From assembly GCA_015709675.1 (NCBI GenBank), contig CP054182.1, positions 3,203,448-3,267,447 on the forward strand: DNA of 64,000 nucleotides. The letters are read 5' to 3'. The notes beneath the pieces were generated by a model. It made no database searches. It was not told the origin of the DNA and worked only from the letters and a program-made list of their open reading frames with translations. The position numbers and the translations under genes were made by a program. Of this stretch, positions 26,377-36,523 are shown piece by piece. The DNA comes from Ignavibacteriales bacterium. GTDB taxonomy: Bacteria; Bacteroidota; Ignavibacteria; Ignavibacteriales; Ignavibacteriaceae. The stretch's first letter is position 1. Every line of letters starts with the position of its first letter.

Positions 26377-27927
26377 TTAGAGTATCTTTTCAGAAACCGT
26401 TTTTGCCTGGAGGAACAGGAGCAGATAATCCCTTCCGCCGGCTTTGGAGTCAGTACCTGACATATTAAATCCTCCGAATGGGTGCACACCAACCATGGCA
26501 CCAGTGCATTTCCGGTTCAGGTAGAGGTTTCCGACGTGGAACTCTTTCTTTGCACGGTCCAGTTTTTCGCGGTCATTTGTATAAACAGCTCCGGTCAGTC
26601 CGTAAATGGTATTATTGGCAATCTTGAGCGAATCATCGAATCCTTTGGATTTGATGATTGCCAGAACCGGTCCGAAAATCTCTTCCTGAGAAATTACTGC
26701 CATCGGGTCAATATCATAAAATACGGTTGGTTTAATGTAGAACCCGTTTCCTTCACCAACTTCACCTCCGCAGAGAAGTTTGCCCTCTTTTTTGCCGATC
26801 TCAATGTATTTCATGATGCTCTGGCGGGCAGACTCACTTATCACCGGACCCTGATAGAAATTGTCTTCAGCCTTACCCTGTTTCAGGTTATCCACCAGAT
26901 TCTTTACCTTTGCGACAAACTCCTTATACACTGCTTTGTCAACAATTACGCGTGAACAGGCGGAGCATTTCTGCCCCTGGAAGCCGAATGCTGAAATAAC
27001 GGTACCATACGCTGCAGCATCGAGATCAGTATCCTTATCGACTATGATACTGTCTTTTCCTCCCATTTCAGCCACAACACGCTTCAGCCAGATCTGGCCC
27101 GGCTGAACCTTGGCAGCCAGTTCATTGATATGGCAGCCGACACCTACTGAGCCGGTGAATGAAACAAAACGGGTCAGAGGATGGGCAACCAGCGTATCAC
27201 CGACTTCACCGCCCGAACCGGGGAGGAAATTCAGCACACCCTTGGGGAGCCCTGCTTCCTGCATGATTTCATTAAAAATCTGTCCCATCATCGGAGTTTC
27301 GCTTGATGGTTTTAGCACAACCGTATTGCCGGTAACTATTGCCGCAGTTGACATTCCGACCAGGATTGCAAATGGGAAATTCCATGGAGGTATGATTGCA
27401 CCCACTCCGAGAGGAATATAATTCAGCTCGTTCTTTTCTCCTTTAATCGGAGTTATGGGCTGTTTTCCGCCGTAACGAAGCATCTCACGGGCATAAAAAT
27501 CCATAAAATCAATTGCCTCAGCGGTATCAAGGTCAGCTTCAGCAAAGTTTTTGCCTGCTTCAAGTATCATCCAGGCATTAATTTCAAGTTTTCTTCTTCT
27601 GGCAATATCCGCGGCTTTGAATACGATTGCGGCTCTTTCTTCCGGAGTGGTTTTGCTCCACTTCTGAAAGGTCTGATGAGCGCCTTCAACTGCCTGTTGA
27701 ACCAGTTCTTTGGTTCCTTTGTGAAAGTGGCCGATTACTTCATCTTTATCCGAAGGATTGTACGAGGTAAGCAGATTGCCGGTTTGTACTTTTTTACCTC
27801 CTATGACAAGATCATAGGTCTTTCCGAATTTTTTTCTGACTGCTGCAATAGCATCTTTTTGGGCCTGGAAATTATGTGTTTTAGTGAAATCAGTTGCGGG
27901 TTCATTTTTAAAGGGCTTGAGGGACAT
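26377..27927 (-). CDS. pruA: L-glutamate gamma-semialdehyde (1-pyrroline-5-carboxylate) dehydrogenase
   Basis: Oxidises glutamate semialdehyde to glutamate with NAD in proline and arginine breakdown. It has 516 residues. The catalytic residues are in AEMGGKDSIIV (Glu) and GFQGQKCSACSR (Cys), and the P5CDH subgroup hallmarks PFKNEP at the N-terminus, KPSSETP and NRKCTGAMVGVHPFGGFNMSG are present. There is no PRODH domain fused and no putA neighbour. It has its own well-formed promoter (27958-27988). Confidence 0.95.
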   Translation of the reverse strand: MSLKPFKNEPATDFTKTHNFQAQKDAIAAVRKKFGKTYDLVIGGKKVQTGNLLTSYNPSDKDEVIGHFHKGTKELVQQAVEGAHQTFQKWSKTTPEERAAIVFKAADIARRRKLEINAWMILEAGKNFAEADLDTAEAIDFMDFYAREMLRYGGKQPITPIKGEKNELNYIPLGVGAIIPPWNFPFAILVGMSTAAIVTGNTVVLKPSSETPMMGQIFNEIMQEAGLPKGVLNFLPGSGGEVGDTLVAHPLTRFVSFTGSVGVGCHINELAAKVQPGQIWLKRVVAEMGGKDSIIVDKDTDLDAAAYGTVISAFGFQGQKCSACSRVIVDKAVYKEFVAKVKNLVDNLKQGKAEDNFYQGPVISESARQSIMKYIEIGKKEGKLLCGGEVGEGNGFYIKPTVFYDIDPMAVISQEEIFGPVLAIIKSKGFDDSLKIANNTIYGLTGAVYTNDREKLDRAKKEFHVGNLYLNRKCTGAMVGVHPFGGFNMSGTDSKAGGRDYLLLFLQAKTVSEKIL

Positions 27928-27957
27928 GTTTTCTCCGGAATTATAAAATCATAATAT

Positions 27958-27988
27958 CAAAATTAACTCTTTCGGGGGTCAATTACAA
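27958..27988 (-). promoter_or_regulatory. Bacteroidota-type promoter of pruA
   Basis: On the minus strand TTG (27988-27986), a 20-base spacer and TAATTTTG (27965-27958), matching TTG-(17-23)-TAnnTTTG. The pruA ATG follows 30 bases later. Confidence 0.6.
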
Positions 27989-28055
27989 TTAAAGGCGGCA
28001 ATCATGTTTTACGTAAACTTTATATATTGTTTTCTGATTTTTAGCTTTCTGCCCA

Positions 28056-31000
28056 GTGAAATTTAAAGAAGACGCCCTGCGTTTGCAGGGAGAAATACAT
28101 AATCTAAGACAGCTCCTTATGGAGGGAGATTCTGCCACCTTCCGGCAGGATATGCTCAACCATTTGGAGAGCATGACCATGCTGCTTGCCTCCCTCTCAG
28201 AGGAAAATGATAATCTGAGAGTGCTGGTTACCACTTCCCATGATGTTATTTTCCGGCTTTCACCAACCGGAAAACTCACTTATGCTTCCCCTTCCGTAAC
28301 AATGCTCCTGGGGTACAGTAATGAAGAGGTTCTCGGGAAGTCATTTATAGATTTTGTCATGGAAAGTGACCGGAGGAGAGCACTGGTTGCGGTCTCCAGA
28401 TTCTTTAAAGATAAATCCATTTCCAACTTTATTACTCACCTTCTCAGAAAAGACAACTCTTCCGTACCCGTCGAAATCAACGGTCTTATGCTTCAGGAGG
28501 GGGAAAAGTACGTCGGGCAGGGTACAATCCGCGATATAAGTGAGAGAATAAGGGCTGAACACGAAATCAGCAAGGTTGAATACACCTTCCGTGAGGTATG
28601 GGAAAGCTCAAACGATGGTATGCGTCTGACTGATGAAAACGGAGTCGTTATCATGTGCAACGGAGCATACGCGGAAATGATGCACTCGGCGGCATCCGAA
28701 ATTGAAGGAAAACTCTTTACCAGAGTTTACGCTGAGGAAATCCGCCAACGGGTTCTGGAGAGCTATCTGGATAATTTCAGTAAAAAAACTCTCCGGCCTA
28801 AGTTTGAGACGGCGATGACTATCTGGGACGGTACCATAAAGCATCTTGAAATTTCAGCCTCTTTCATTGGTTCTGAATCTGCCAGCAGAACCCTTATCCT
28901 TTCGGTCTTCAGGGATATTACCCAGAGAAAGAAGCAGGAAGAACTGCTTAAAAGAAGGGACTCTCTGCTCGAAGGGGTAGCGTCAGCAACTGCAGTTCTG
29001 CTTTCTGAAAGAAATATTGAGATCGCTCTTTCGGCGGCGCTGGAAATTCTCGGAAATTCTGCCCAGGCGGACCGAGTCTATCTTTTCAGAAATTTTACCG
29101 ATAACTCAGGTGATTTGCGGGCAGAAGAAATTTTTGAATGGACTGCCGCCAATATCCCCTCCCAGCTTGCTTCTCTCCGGAATTATGGTATAAGTTATAC
29201 TCATTTTGAACCGCTTGGGCTGCTTGATGCATTGCTGAAAAATGAAATTGTGCATCACAATGTGAATGAGCTTCCAACTGAAAAAGCTCACCTCTTTCTT
29301 GACAGTTCCATACAATCCGTTCTGCTAGCACCGGTATATATCGGCAGCACACTCTGGGGCTTTCTGGGCTTTGACACCTGTTTCAGCCCGAGAAGATGGG
29401 ATGATGCTGACTATTCGGTAATCAGGACCGTTGCCAACTCCATCGGCGCTGTTTTTCAGAGGAAGGAATTTAATGATGAACTTCAGGATAAAAACCGTGA
29501 ACTTGATAAAGCTTTAGAACAGGCAAACCAGGCAGCACGCGCGAAGAGTGAGTTCCTTGCCATGATGAGTCATGAAATTCGGACTCCCATGAATGGCGTT
29601 ATCGGCATGACAGGCCTGCTGCTGGATTCAAATATGACCCGTGAACAGCGTGATTATGTTGATACCATCCGGCTGAGCGGTGAACAGCTGCTGGTGATCA
29701 TTAATGACATTCTTGATTACTCCAAGATTGAATCAGACCGGCTGGAAATCGAAAAAATTCCTTTTGATCTGAGAGACTGTATTGAAGAAACCCTTGATTT
29801 GATGGCCGCAAAAGCAGGTGAAAAAGGCATTGATCTGCTTTACCTGATGGAAGATGCTGTCCCCCACACGGTTATTACTGATGTCACCCGCCTCAGGCAG
29901 ATTTTAACCAATCTGATTGGCAATGCTCTTAAGTTCACTGAGAAGGGTGAAGTGCTGATAAAGGTTTCCAGGAATTCCGTTAACCACAATCTGAATGAAC
30001 TCCTTTTTATTGTTCAGGACAGCGGCATTGGCATTCCGCAAGATAAGATGGATAAACTTTTTAAACCGTTCAGCCAGGTTGATTCATCCACTACTCGTAT
30101 ATATGGCGGTACGGGACTCGGGCTGGTAATAAGCAAAAAACTTATAGAAATCCTGGGCGGCAAAATCTGGGTGGAAAGTGAAGAAAATAAAGGCACCACG
30201 TTTTATTTTACTCTGCCGGCCGAGTCTGCAGCCTCCAAACCCAAAATATTTTCACACGGCATTCTGCCTGCCATCGAAGGGAAACGGGTTCTGATAGTTG
30301 ATGACAATCTGACGAACAGAAAAATCCTTCGCATCCAGACAACCCGTTGGGGTATGAAAACCGAGGAAGCGGAATCAACAGATAAAGCGCTCGAAATTAT
30401 ACGCTCCGGAAAGAAATTTGACCTTGGTATATTTGATTATCAAATGCCGGCAACCGATGGGATTGGACTTACCGAAAAGATCCGGGAGTTTCATAACGGC
30501 CGCTTTCCGGTTATCATCCTTACTTCAATCGGCAGAAGAGAACCTTCGGATATTCTGAACCGGCTCCATATAACCAGGTTCTTAAACAAACCGATTAAAC
30601 AGTCGCAGCTTTACGAAAGCATTCTGCACTCGCTGACCGGAAGCATAATTCCGCCCGAGAAGAAGCAGCGGGGCAGCATTCTTGACAGAGAAATGGCTGA
30701 CAAATACCCTCTGCGTATTTTGCTTGCTGAGGACAATCTGGTGAATCAGAAAGTTGCAATAAAGATTTTTGAAAAACTTGGCTATAGGGTTGAAATCGCG
30801 TCAAACGGTCTTGAGGTTCTCTCTGCCCTGCAGATGACCGATTATGATATTATCTTTATGGATGTGCACATGCCTGAGTTAGATGGTCTTGAGGCAACAC
30901 GGGCCATTAGAAGCAACGGTACTGCAGCTCATCAGCCGGTCATTATAGCAATGACAGCTAACGCAATGCAGGGAGATCGTGAAATCTGTCTTGCAGCAGG

Positions 31001-31490
31001 AATGGATGATTACGTAAGCAAACCGGTACGTATAGATGAACTTCAGATACTCATCATGAGATGGAGTGAGCAGATTCAGAAGCATCCGCAGCCAGCAAAA
31101 GAGACTGAGCCCCAGCCGGTGCAGAGGGAACCAGTGGTAAATGAGTTTGAAATGCCCGTGCTTCAGGATATTGAATCAGAAGAAGATCAGGCATTCGTTT
31201 CCGAACTGCTTGAAGTTTACCTGAATGAAACCCCCCGCATGCTTGCCAATCTGAGGGTGTCTTTCAGCAATGAAGATTTTAAGGCAATTGCCTTTTACTG
31301 TCATAAACTCAGAGGCAGCAGCGCAAGTCTCGGAATTGCAAAAATTGCGGCAATCAGTGAAGAGATTGAGATATCGGCCAAGAAAAGAGACCTGATCTCA
31401 GTGAAAACAGAGCTAAGCATCCTGGAGAAAACATTCCTTTCTGCCCAGACTGATCTGCTTAACATCAAAGCCCGGCTGGACAACCGCTAA
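28056..31490 (+). CDS. Hybrid sensor histidine kinase (PAS-PAS-GAF-HisKA-HATPase-REC-REC-Hpt)
   Basis: A 1144-residue soluble phosphorelay protein of BarA-like order. An N-terminal coiled coil (1-60) leads into PAS domains at about 63-180 and 185-300, a GAF domain at about 305-460, then HisKA with H506 in [12 protein letters not shown], HATPase with SGIGIPQDK and [11 protein letters not shown], a first receiver with D794 in FDYQMP, a second receiver with D936 in MDVHMP, and an Hpt domain with H1083 in YCHKLRGSS. All phosphoryl residues are present. It begins with GTG at 28056 (in-frame stop just upstream; next ATG 28122). No membrane segment, so it senses a cytosolic signal. No cognate regulator is adjacent. 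Confidence 0.93.
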   Translation: MKFKEDALRLQGEIHNLRQLLMEGDSATFRQDMLNHLESMTMLLASLSEENDNLRVLVTTSHDVIFRLSPTGKLTYASPSVTMLLGYSNEEVLGKSFIDFVMESDRRRALVAVSRFFKDKSISNFITHLLRKDNSSVPVEINGLMLQEGEKYVGQGTIRDISERIRAEHEISKVEYTFREVWESSNDGMRLTDENGVVIMCNGAYAEMMHSAASEIEGKLFTRVYAEEIRQRVLESYLDNFSKKTLRPKFETAMTIWDGTIKHLEISASFIGSESASRTLILSVFRDITQRKKQEELLKRRDSLLEGVASATAVLLSERNIEIALSAALEILGNSAQADRVYLFRNFTDNSGDLRAEEIFEWTAANIPSQLASLRNYGISYTHFEPLGLLDALLKNEIVHHNVNELPTEKAHLFLDSSIQSVLLAPVYIGSTLWGFLGFDTCFSPRRWDDADYSVIRTVANSIGAVFQRKEFNDELQDKNRELDKALEQANQAARAKSEFLAMMSHEIRTPMNGVIGMTGLLLDSNMTREQRDYVDTIRLSGEQLLVIINDILDYSKIESDRLEIEKIPFDLRDCIEETLDLMAAKAGEKGIDLLYLMEDAVPHTVITDVTRLRQILTNLIGNALKFTEKGEVLIKVSRNSVNHNLNELLFIVQDSGIGIPQDKMDKLFKPFSQVDSSTTRIYGGTGLGLVISKKLIEILGGKIWVESEENKGTTFYFTLPAESAASKPKIFSHGILPAIEGKRVLIVDDNLTNRKILRIQTTRWGMKTEEAESTDKALEIIRSGKKFDLGIFDYQMPATDGIGLTEKIREFHNGRFPVIILTSIGRREPSDILNRLHITRFLNKPIKQSQLYESILHSLTGSIIPPEKKQRGSILDREMADKYPLRILLAEDNLVNQKVAIKIFEKLGYRVEIASNGLEVLSALQMTDYDIIFMDVHMPELDGLEATRAIRSNGTAAHQPVIIAMTANAMQGDREICLAAGMDDYVSKPVRIDELQILIMRWSEQIQKHPQPAKETEPQPVQREPVVNEFEMPVLQDIESEEDQAFVSELLEVYLNETPRMLANLRVSFSNEDFKAIAFYCHKLRGSSASLGIAKIAAISEEIEISAKKRDLISVKTELSILEKTFLSAQTDLLNIKARLDNR

Positions 31491-31825
31491 AGCACCTCAA
31501 AAAACACCGGGTGACTCCTTCCGCATTGTGATGCCGGAGGGCAAAAACTACATTTTCTTACAAAGTGTATCATATTGAGATTTACTTTTATTATGTATTA
31601 TTTCTGTACACATTCACATTCTCAGAATGCTTTTTTTACCCCAATAACCCAATTTTTTTCTGGCCTGGTATTTGTTGGGTCATAGGCAGAGAGAAACTTT
31701 CATTTTGCAGGTTTTGTTATATTAAATGTTAATTATTCATTCATTTTACTGCATTTTTAAGAGTTTTTCACTTTAACAGGCGTCCGGCAGAGCCGGGCAG
31801 ATTTTGATAATTTTTACCGGATTTC
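31491..31825 (+). other. 335-base spacer with a short GC hairpin before the pilin-like genes
   Basis: AT-rich spacer with no gene. An imperfect hairpin around CCGCAT/ATGCCGG (about 31519-31537) lies after the kinase but lacks a T tract, so it is a weak terminator candidate. At 31784-31796 CCGGC-AGA-GCCGG forms a five-pair arm with a three-base loop, placed 29 bases before the next start codon; it could shape the leader of the pilin-like operon. Confidence 0.4.
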
Positions 31826-32311
31826 ATGGGTTACACACAACTGATTCTGTTATTAGGTTCGCTGGTTCTTTTAGGATTGCTCGGACTGACGCAGACAAAT
31901 TCTCTGACCAGAAACACAGAGAATAATATGTATAATCAGGCGCTTTTCACCGGCACCGGCATTGCCCAGTCTTTGCTGGAGCAGGTACTCAGCCGTGATT
32001 TTGACGAGGTTACCATAACCCGGATGCTCACCCTTCCGGACTCCCTTACCGCACCCGGATCACTCGGCAAAGAAAGCGGTGAGACGCTTGTTACCCAGTT
32101 TGATGATGTGGATGACTATCACAATTATACAAGAACTGAGAGTCTGGACGTATTCGGCAATTTCAACATGAAGGTTTCAGTCCATTATATTGTCTCCATG
32201 AATCCGGAGCAAAAAAGCGCCAGCAGAACGTTCATGAAGAGAATTAATGTAAGTCTTTATAACCAGTATATAGGCGATACGGTAACAGTCAACGGAATAA
32301 AGGCGTATTAA
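31826..32311 (+). CDS. Pilin-like membrane-anchored protein A
   Basis: A 161-residue protein that begins with MGYTQL and runs directly into a hydrophobic helix (residues 5-22) followed by an amphipathic helix (TRNTENNMYNQALFTGTGIAQSL is summarised here: helix to about 55) and a small C-terminal beta-rich part. This is the lollipop layout of type IV pilin-like proteins. It has no positively charged leader and no Glu at position 5 after a Gly cleavage site, so it does not fit the canonical prepilin motif. First of three similar genes with spacings of 3 and 12 bases. I do not recognise a named family; the pilin comparison is by architecture. Confidence 0.6.
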   Translation: MGYTQLILLLGSLVLLGLLGLTQTNSLTRNTENNMYNQALFTGTGIAQSLLEQVLSRDFDEVTITRMLTLPDSLTAPGSLGKESGETLVTQFDDVDDYHNYTRTESLDVFGNFNMKVSVHYIVSMNPEQKSASRTFMKRINVSLYNQYIGDTVTVNGIKAY

Positions 32312-32314
32312 GAT

Positions 32315-32884
32315 ATGGATCAGTTAATTACCCTGCTCGGAACATATTTCATCGGAGGATATATTACTCTTTCGATCCTGGTAATGAATTATACCATGAG
32401 CACACGGATATCTGAATTAGTTATTGATAAATACAGCCAGGAAAGCGCGATTACCACCGCCCAGATTCTTGAGTCTGATCTTTATAAGGCTGGATACCGT
32501 TCGGCAGGCAATTCTATTCTGCTTGCGGACTCTTCACAACTCAGGTACATTTCAGATATTGACAATAACGGTACAACTGATACTGTTTATTATTACCGCG
32601 GAACCGTAAATGATATGAGTTCAACAAAAAATCCGGCTGATTTCCGGATTCTGCGCAGAATTAATTCTACAACACCATTAACCATCGGATTTGCAACACG
32701 TTTTGTTTTCTCTTATCAGGCAGAGAACACATCAAATATTAATTTAAATACGCTTAACAGTCAGGCAAACAGGAACACGATTCGTTTTATAACAGTCTAT
32801 GTACGGACCGAATCACCGGACTCAGTTAATTTCGGATACTCCCCCGTTGAGTGGAGAAAACAAATCCGTCCAAAGAATTTATAA
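32315..32884 (+). CDS. Pilin-like membrane-anchored protein B (PilW-like)
   Basis: A 189-residue protein starting MDQLITLLG with one N-terminal hydrophobic helix (about 4-26), then an amphipathic stretch with IDKYSQESAITTAQILESDL, and a globular part containing DIDNNGTTDTVYYYRG, a Ca-binding-like Asp/Asn loop. Size and profile resemble PilW-type minor pilins, but the cleavable leader and Glu5 are missing. It sits in the middle of the trio and ends 12 bases before the next gene, so the three are probably made together as one assembly. Confidence 0.55.
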   Translation: MDQLITLLGTYFIGGYITLSILVMNYTMSTRISELVIDKYSQESAITTAQILESDLYKAGYRSAGNSILLADSSQLRYISDIDNNGTTDTVYYYRGTVNDMSSTKNPADFRILRRINSTTPLTIGFATRFVFSYQAENTSNINLNTLNSQANRNTIRFITVYVRTESPDSVNFGYSPVEWRKQIRPKNL

Positions 32885-32896
32885 GAGAGATAGTTT

Positions 32897-34030
32897 ATGG
32901 GTTATTCAACAATTATTTACATAACCGGTTCAATAATGCTGTTTGGCATTATGTCCCTGAACATTAATTCCGTTATTGGCGATCAGCTTACTCAGTCCGT
33001 AAGCTACTATGAAGATGTTCAGGTAAGAAATATGTGTAACTCGGTCACGGAAATGCTCGCCTCTTCCATTTCCTCCAACACCGGATACCGGGCAAAAACC
33101 TATTCAAAACTATCCATATTCGATGGTTCTGTGTATTACAGGGTTGTGGATACCGTGATTGCCGCCGACTCTCTGGTTAAAATTGAAGTTATTGGTTATT
33201 TTGGCGAGACACCAAGAGTTACTACTGCATATTTTTCCGTGCAGCCCGGTGAGGTTGATCTTCCTGATTTTATGAAAAGCGCTGCAACTTCAAGCGGAAA
33301 ACTCTCACTCTCAGGAAATTCAAAAATAATTGATGCCGGAGACCCGACGCTCAATACTGATATTTATGTCAAGGATGTTGAATTATCCAATAACTCAGTA
33401 ATTGAGGGATTCGTGAATTATTCCTCTTCCTTTACCGGAAAGACAAGTTCGGTAAAACCTAATTCGAATCCTTCCGGATTGCCGACAACAAATAAAATCA
33501 GTGATATACCTGATGTTCCGGATTTCAAGGCGGAAGATTTTAAATCAAAAGCCACGGTCAAGTATGCTTCAAATCTTACGATTAAAAATAGTTCGATTGC
33601 TCTCGGTACAAAAAGCAAGCCGGTTATCGTCTATGTAGAGGGTAATCTTTATATACAGGCAAACGCCAAAATTAACGGCTATGGTGTTTTTATTGTTAAA
33701 GGCAATGTTGAGATGAGCGGAAACGCAACGTTCGGATCTAATGACCCGGATAAAAGCAGTATCGGTTTTTATGCGGAGGGCAATATCAGCACAAGCGGAA
33801 ATGCCACCTACTATGGACAGATGTTCGCGAAAGGGAATATGGAAATGAGCGGTAATTCAAGTATCATAGGAAATGTTGCTGCCAGAGGGAATATTAATAT
33901 GTCAGGAAATAATCAAATTTCATACAGACGTGCGGCAACAAGCCTTACAGAAGAAATCTGGGATGCTTCAAGCGGAGGAGGAGGCGGAGCCGCATCACAG
34001 CGTGCAGCACAACGACTCTATTACGAATAA
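32897..34030 (+). CDS. Pilin-like protein C with beta-solenoid domain (PilX/DUF7305-like)
   Basis: A 377-residue protein. It starts MGYSTIIY with a hydrophobic helix (3-23), then a pilin-like amphipathic helix with RNMCNSVTEMLASS. From about residue 130 to 345 there are repeated short beta-strand units around NGYGVFIVKGNVEMSGNA and YAEGNISTSGNA, spaced about 20 residues, consistent with a beta-solenoid as seen in PilX-like tip proteins. The C-terminus is a Gly run followed by an Ala/Arg-rich tail. The first residues resemble protein A (both MGY), pointing to a shared anchoring mode. A strong terminator follows. Confidence 0.6.
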   Translation: MGYSTIIYITGSIMLFGIMSLNINSVIGDQLTQSVSYYEDVQVRNMCNSVTEMLASSISSNTGYRAKTYSKLSIFDGSVYYRVVDTVIAADSLVKIEVIGYFGETPRVTTAYFSVQPGEVDLPDFMKSAATSSGKLSLSGNSKIIDAGDPTLNTDIYVKDVELSNNSVIEGFVNYSSSFTGKTSSVKPNSNPSGLPTTNKISDIPDVPDFKAEDFKSKATVKYASNLTIKNSSIALGTKSKPVIVYVEGNLYIQANAKINGYGVFIVKGNVEMSGNATFGSNDPDKSSIGFYAEGNISTSGNATYYGQMFAKGNMEMSGNSSIIGNVAARGNINMSGNNQISYRRAATSLTEEIWDASSGGGGGAASQRAAQRLYYE

Positions 34031-34042
34031 GAATCATTGATC

Positions 34043-34074
34043 AAAAAAGCCGTCCCTTTCCGGACGGCTTTTTT
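34043..34074 (+). terminator. Intrinsic terminator after the pilin-like trio
   Basis: Arms AAGCCGTCC and GGACGGCTT with a 6-base loop, preceded by A residues and followed by a T run; it can also act on the minus strand. Confidence 0.92.
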
Positions 34075-34111
34075 CATTTTAAAGGCGGTAATACCGTTTT
34101 TAATTATTTGG

Positions 34112-34119
34112 TATATTTG
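34112..34119 (+). promoter_or_regulatory. Possible -7 element of the gene at 34141
   Basis: TATATTTG matches TAnnTTTG and lies 21 bases before the start codon. No TTG is present at the normal upstream distance, so support is partial. Confidence 0.3.
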
Positions 34120-34140
34120 ATGAGATAATCCGGATAAATA

Positions 34141-36240
34141 ATGAAATCTGTTTTTATACTACTTTTGCTGCATTCGGTCCTCATGGCGCAGTCATTACCT
34201 CTCCCCCCGAGGCCTGCTAACGCCCCAACCGGTAGCCAGATGGTCACAATACTTACTCCTCTGACTTTGGAATTGCGCGAAAACGAAATCTACAACCAGA
34301 TACTCAGCGGTAATGTGCCGGATTTTATGAGAAATCTTGTGCCGGTAATTACCACAGTCAGCGGTAATTCCGTTACCTATTTTGTGATTCCTGAATATCT
34401 TGCTCTGGGCTCCAATGATGATTATTTTCTGATTCCGATGACTCCCCTGCTGGCACAGAAAATAGCAAACGCGATAAACTGCGTTCTGCCAACCAAACGG
34501 ATGGTTGACCAGATATATACATCATCTGCTTGCAAACTCCGGCCTCAACCGATTCCCCCCAGCGGACAAATGACCACCGTACCCGTTTTCAGCCAGCATA
34601 ATGATTCGGTTAAATCACTGCGTCTCCCCCTGCTCGGGCAGTACCCGCTCGGCACTCTTGTAGGCGGTACCAAAAAAGACGTAATCATTTCCAACAGGAT
34701 ATATACCAACCTGAATCCGAATACCCCGAAGCCGGTTGTAATTTATGGATGGCATCAGTTAAACGGAAGCCCGATCCAGCCGGTATATAACGGCCACGGT
34801 GAAACCTATGCTGACTACAGTCACGGAATACGGCTGGTGCTCGACTCTTTTGTGGTTAACAGCAGTTACAAAAAATATGCTGCTCTGCTCGCAGATCCTG
34901 TGTTGTCAGTTGTTATCAGTGATGAAGGCGTTATCAGCAAACCGTATTATACCCTCTCCGGATCAACCACTCCGCAGCCGCAGATATTTGCCGTCAGGGC
35001 TTCCTCAGCATCACAGATAACAGTAAAAGCACAGTTTACCCCTGCTTCCATTTATAAGGCCTTCTACGGCACCTCACCCGCAGCTTTTAACGACTCAACA
35101 GACACTTTCACTGATTCGATAATGATCACCGGACTCACTGAAGGTCTGATATATTATGTCCGAATCCGTGCAATGGGGCAGGCGGGTTATTCTCCTTTTA
35201 GTGAGGTGCTTGCTGCAGTTCCTTCTGCCGAACCTAATCAGATGATTATAGTCAATGGTTTTGACAGAGCGGTAACCGGTAATACCAACGATTTTGTAAA
35301 AAGACACGGTCCCGCTTTTCTTCAGGCAGGACTCCGCTTTGATGCCTGCACCAACGAAGCGGTAATAACAGGCCTTCTCTCACTCAAATCATACAAGATA
35401 GCTGATTACATCCTCGGCACGGAGAGCACGGCAAATGAAACTTTCAGCAGTGATGAACAATCGAAGGTTATTGAGTTTCTTAAAGGAGGAGGATATCTTT
35501 TTGCATCCGGTTCGGAAATTGCCTGGGATCTTGACAACCGGGGCAGCGCATCAGATAAGGATTTCATCCGCCTCTATCTCAAAACACAGTATATAAACGA
35601 TGCTCCCGGCGGACTCGCTAATACCTATTATACCGCATCGGGTTTCCCGGGTGAAGTATTCAGCGGTGTTAATTCCATCACGTTTGATAACGGAAATTTC
35701 GGGACATATAATGTCGGCTATCCCGATGTTATTCAGGCAATTAACGGCAGCACCAATGTCATGCAGTATAGCACCGTCGGAGGGATTGCGGCAATTGCCT
35801 ATGCAGGGCTTTTTCCGGCAGGGACGGCTCAGGGGAGACTGATTGTCATGGGATTCCCTTTTGAGACGATTTATCCTGAAGCCAAACGGAATGAAGTCGC
35901 TCAGAAAATAGCTGCATTTTTTGGAAGTTCGACAGATATTTTCTCCGATGAATCATCAGACCCACCCTCCGGATATGCAATCAGTTCTTATCCGAATCCG
36001 TTTAATCCAATAGTTACCATAAATGTAAAAGTTGATGAGGGAGGATATTACGCAGTTACGATATATACCATGCTCGGAGAGGTGGCTGTCCTGCTCTATG
36101 ATGGATTTCTGCTGGCAGGTAATTATTCCTTTCAATGGACTCCATATAACGGCACAACCAGATCACCTTCAGGAGTTTACATAGCCACATTGAGCGGAAA
36201 TGGTATACTGAAAACAAAAAAAATGGCTTTAATAAAGTAA
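34141..36240 (+). CDS. Large T9SS-sorted secreted protein with FN3-like domain ('xanthan lyase'-annotated family)
   Basis: A 699-residue protein with signal peptide (1-17). Residues about 30-270 form an unnamed domain with LPTKRMVDQIY, TVPVFSQHNDSV and HGETYADYSHGIRLV; proteins with this pattern are often labelled xanthan lyase in Bacteroidota, but I see no lyase catalytic set. A fibronectin type III-like segment follows (about 285-365), then a flavodoxin or amidase-like alpha/beta region with FLKGGGYLFASGSEIAWDL, and a T9SS sorting domain with SYPNPFNP. It follows the pilin-like trio across a terminator. Function is open; a glycan- or peptidoglycan-linked surface role is inference. Confidence 0.65.
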   Translation: MKSVFILLLLHSVLMAQSLPLPPRPANAPTGSQMVTILTPLTLELRENEIYNQILSGNVPDFMRNLVPVITTVSGNSVTYFVIPEYLALGSNDDYFLIPMTPLLAQKIANAINCVLPTKRMVDQIYTSSACKLRPQPIPPSGQMTTVPVFSQHNDSVKSLRLPLLGQYPLGTLVGGTKKDVIISNRIYTNLNPNTPKPVVIYGWHQLNGSPIQPVYNGHGETYADYSHGIRLVLDSFVVNSSYKKYAALLADPVLSVVISDEGVISKPYYTLSGSTTPQPQIFAVRASSASQITVKAQFTPASIYKAFYGTSPAAFNDSTDTFTDSIMITGLTEGLIYYVRIRAMGQAGYSPFSEVLAAVPSAEPNQMIIVNGFDRAVTGNTNDFVKRHGPAFLQAGLRFDACTNEAVITGLLSLKSYKIADYILGTESTANETFSSDEQSKVIEFLKGGGYLFASGSEIAWDLDNRGSASDKDFIRLYLKTQYINDAPGGLANTYYTASGFPGEVFSGVNSITFDNGNFGTYNVGYPDVIQAINGSTNVMQYSTVGGIAAIAYAGLFPAGTAQGRLIVMGFPFETIYPEAKRNEVAQKIAAFFGSSTDIFSDESSDPPSGYAISSYPNPFNPIVTINVKVDEGGYYAVTIYTMLGEVAVLLYDGFLLAGNYSFQWTPYNGTTRSPSGVYIATLSGNGILKTKKMALIK

Positions 36241-36288
36241 ATTATCCCTTTCTGAAAAATCTGACCGGACCATTTTCATCCAGCCAGC

Positions 36289-36431
36289 GAATCCTCAGGA
36301 TTCAAATTTAATTTTTTTTGCACATTCGATCTCTGACAACCTGTGATTCCTCCGGATTCATATTCATTTTTTGCACATTCGTATACTTCCAACCTGTAAA
36401 TCCTCCTGTATTAAATTCATTTTCACTATCG
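36289..36431. repeat. Degenerate tandem repeat, about 54-base period
   Basis: Two full copies and a partial third. Shared blocks are GGATTCA (36298, 36354), GCACATTCG (36320, 36373), CAACCTGT (36337, 36390) and ATCCTCC-like starts (36291, 36346, 36400). Copy one begins with the hairpin GAATCC-TCA-GGATTC. It lies in the 363-base spacer 36241-36603, which holds no gene. Confidence 0.65.
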
Positions 36432-36523
36432 TTTCTGCGTTTTTAGCCCGCATTCACCGATTTTAAGGATTCAGTCAGATTTTGGCAAAAGCTAAAAAGC
36501 AGGACTTACGTTCATCTTCGGAA

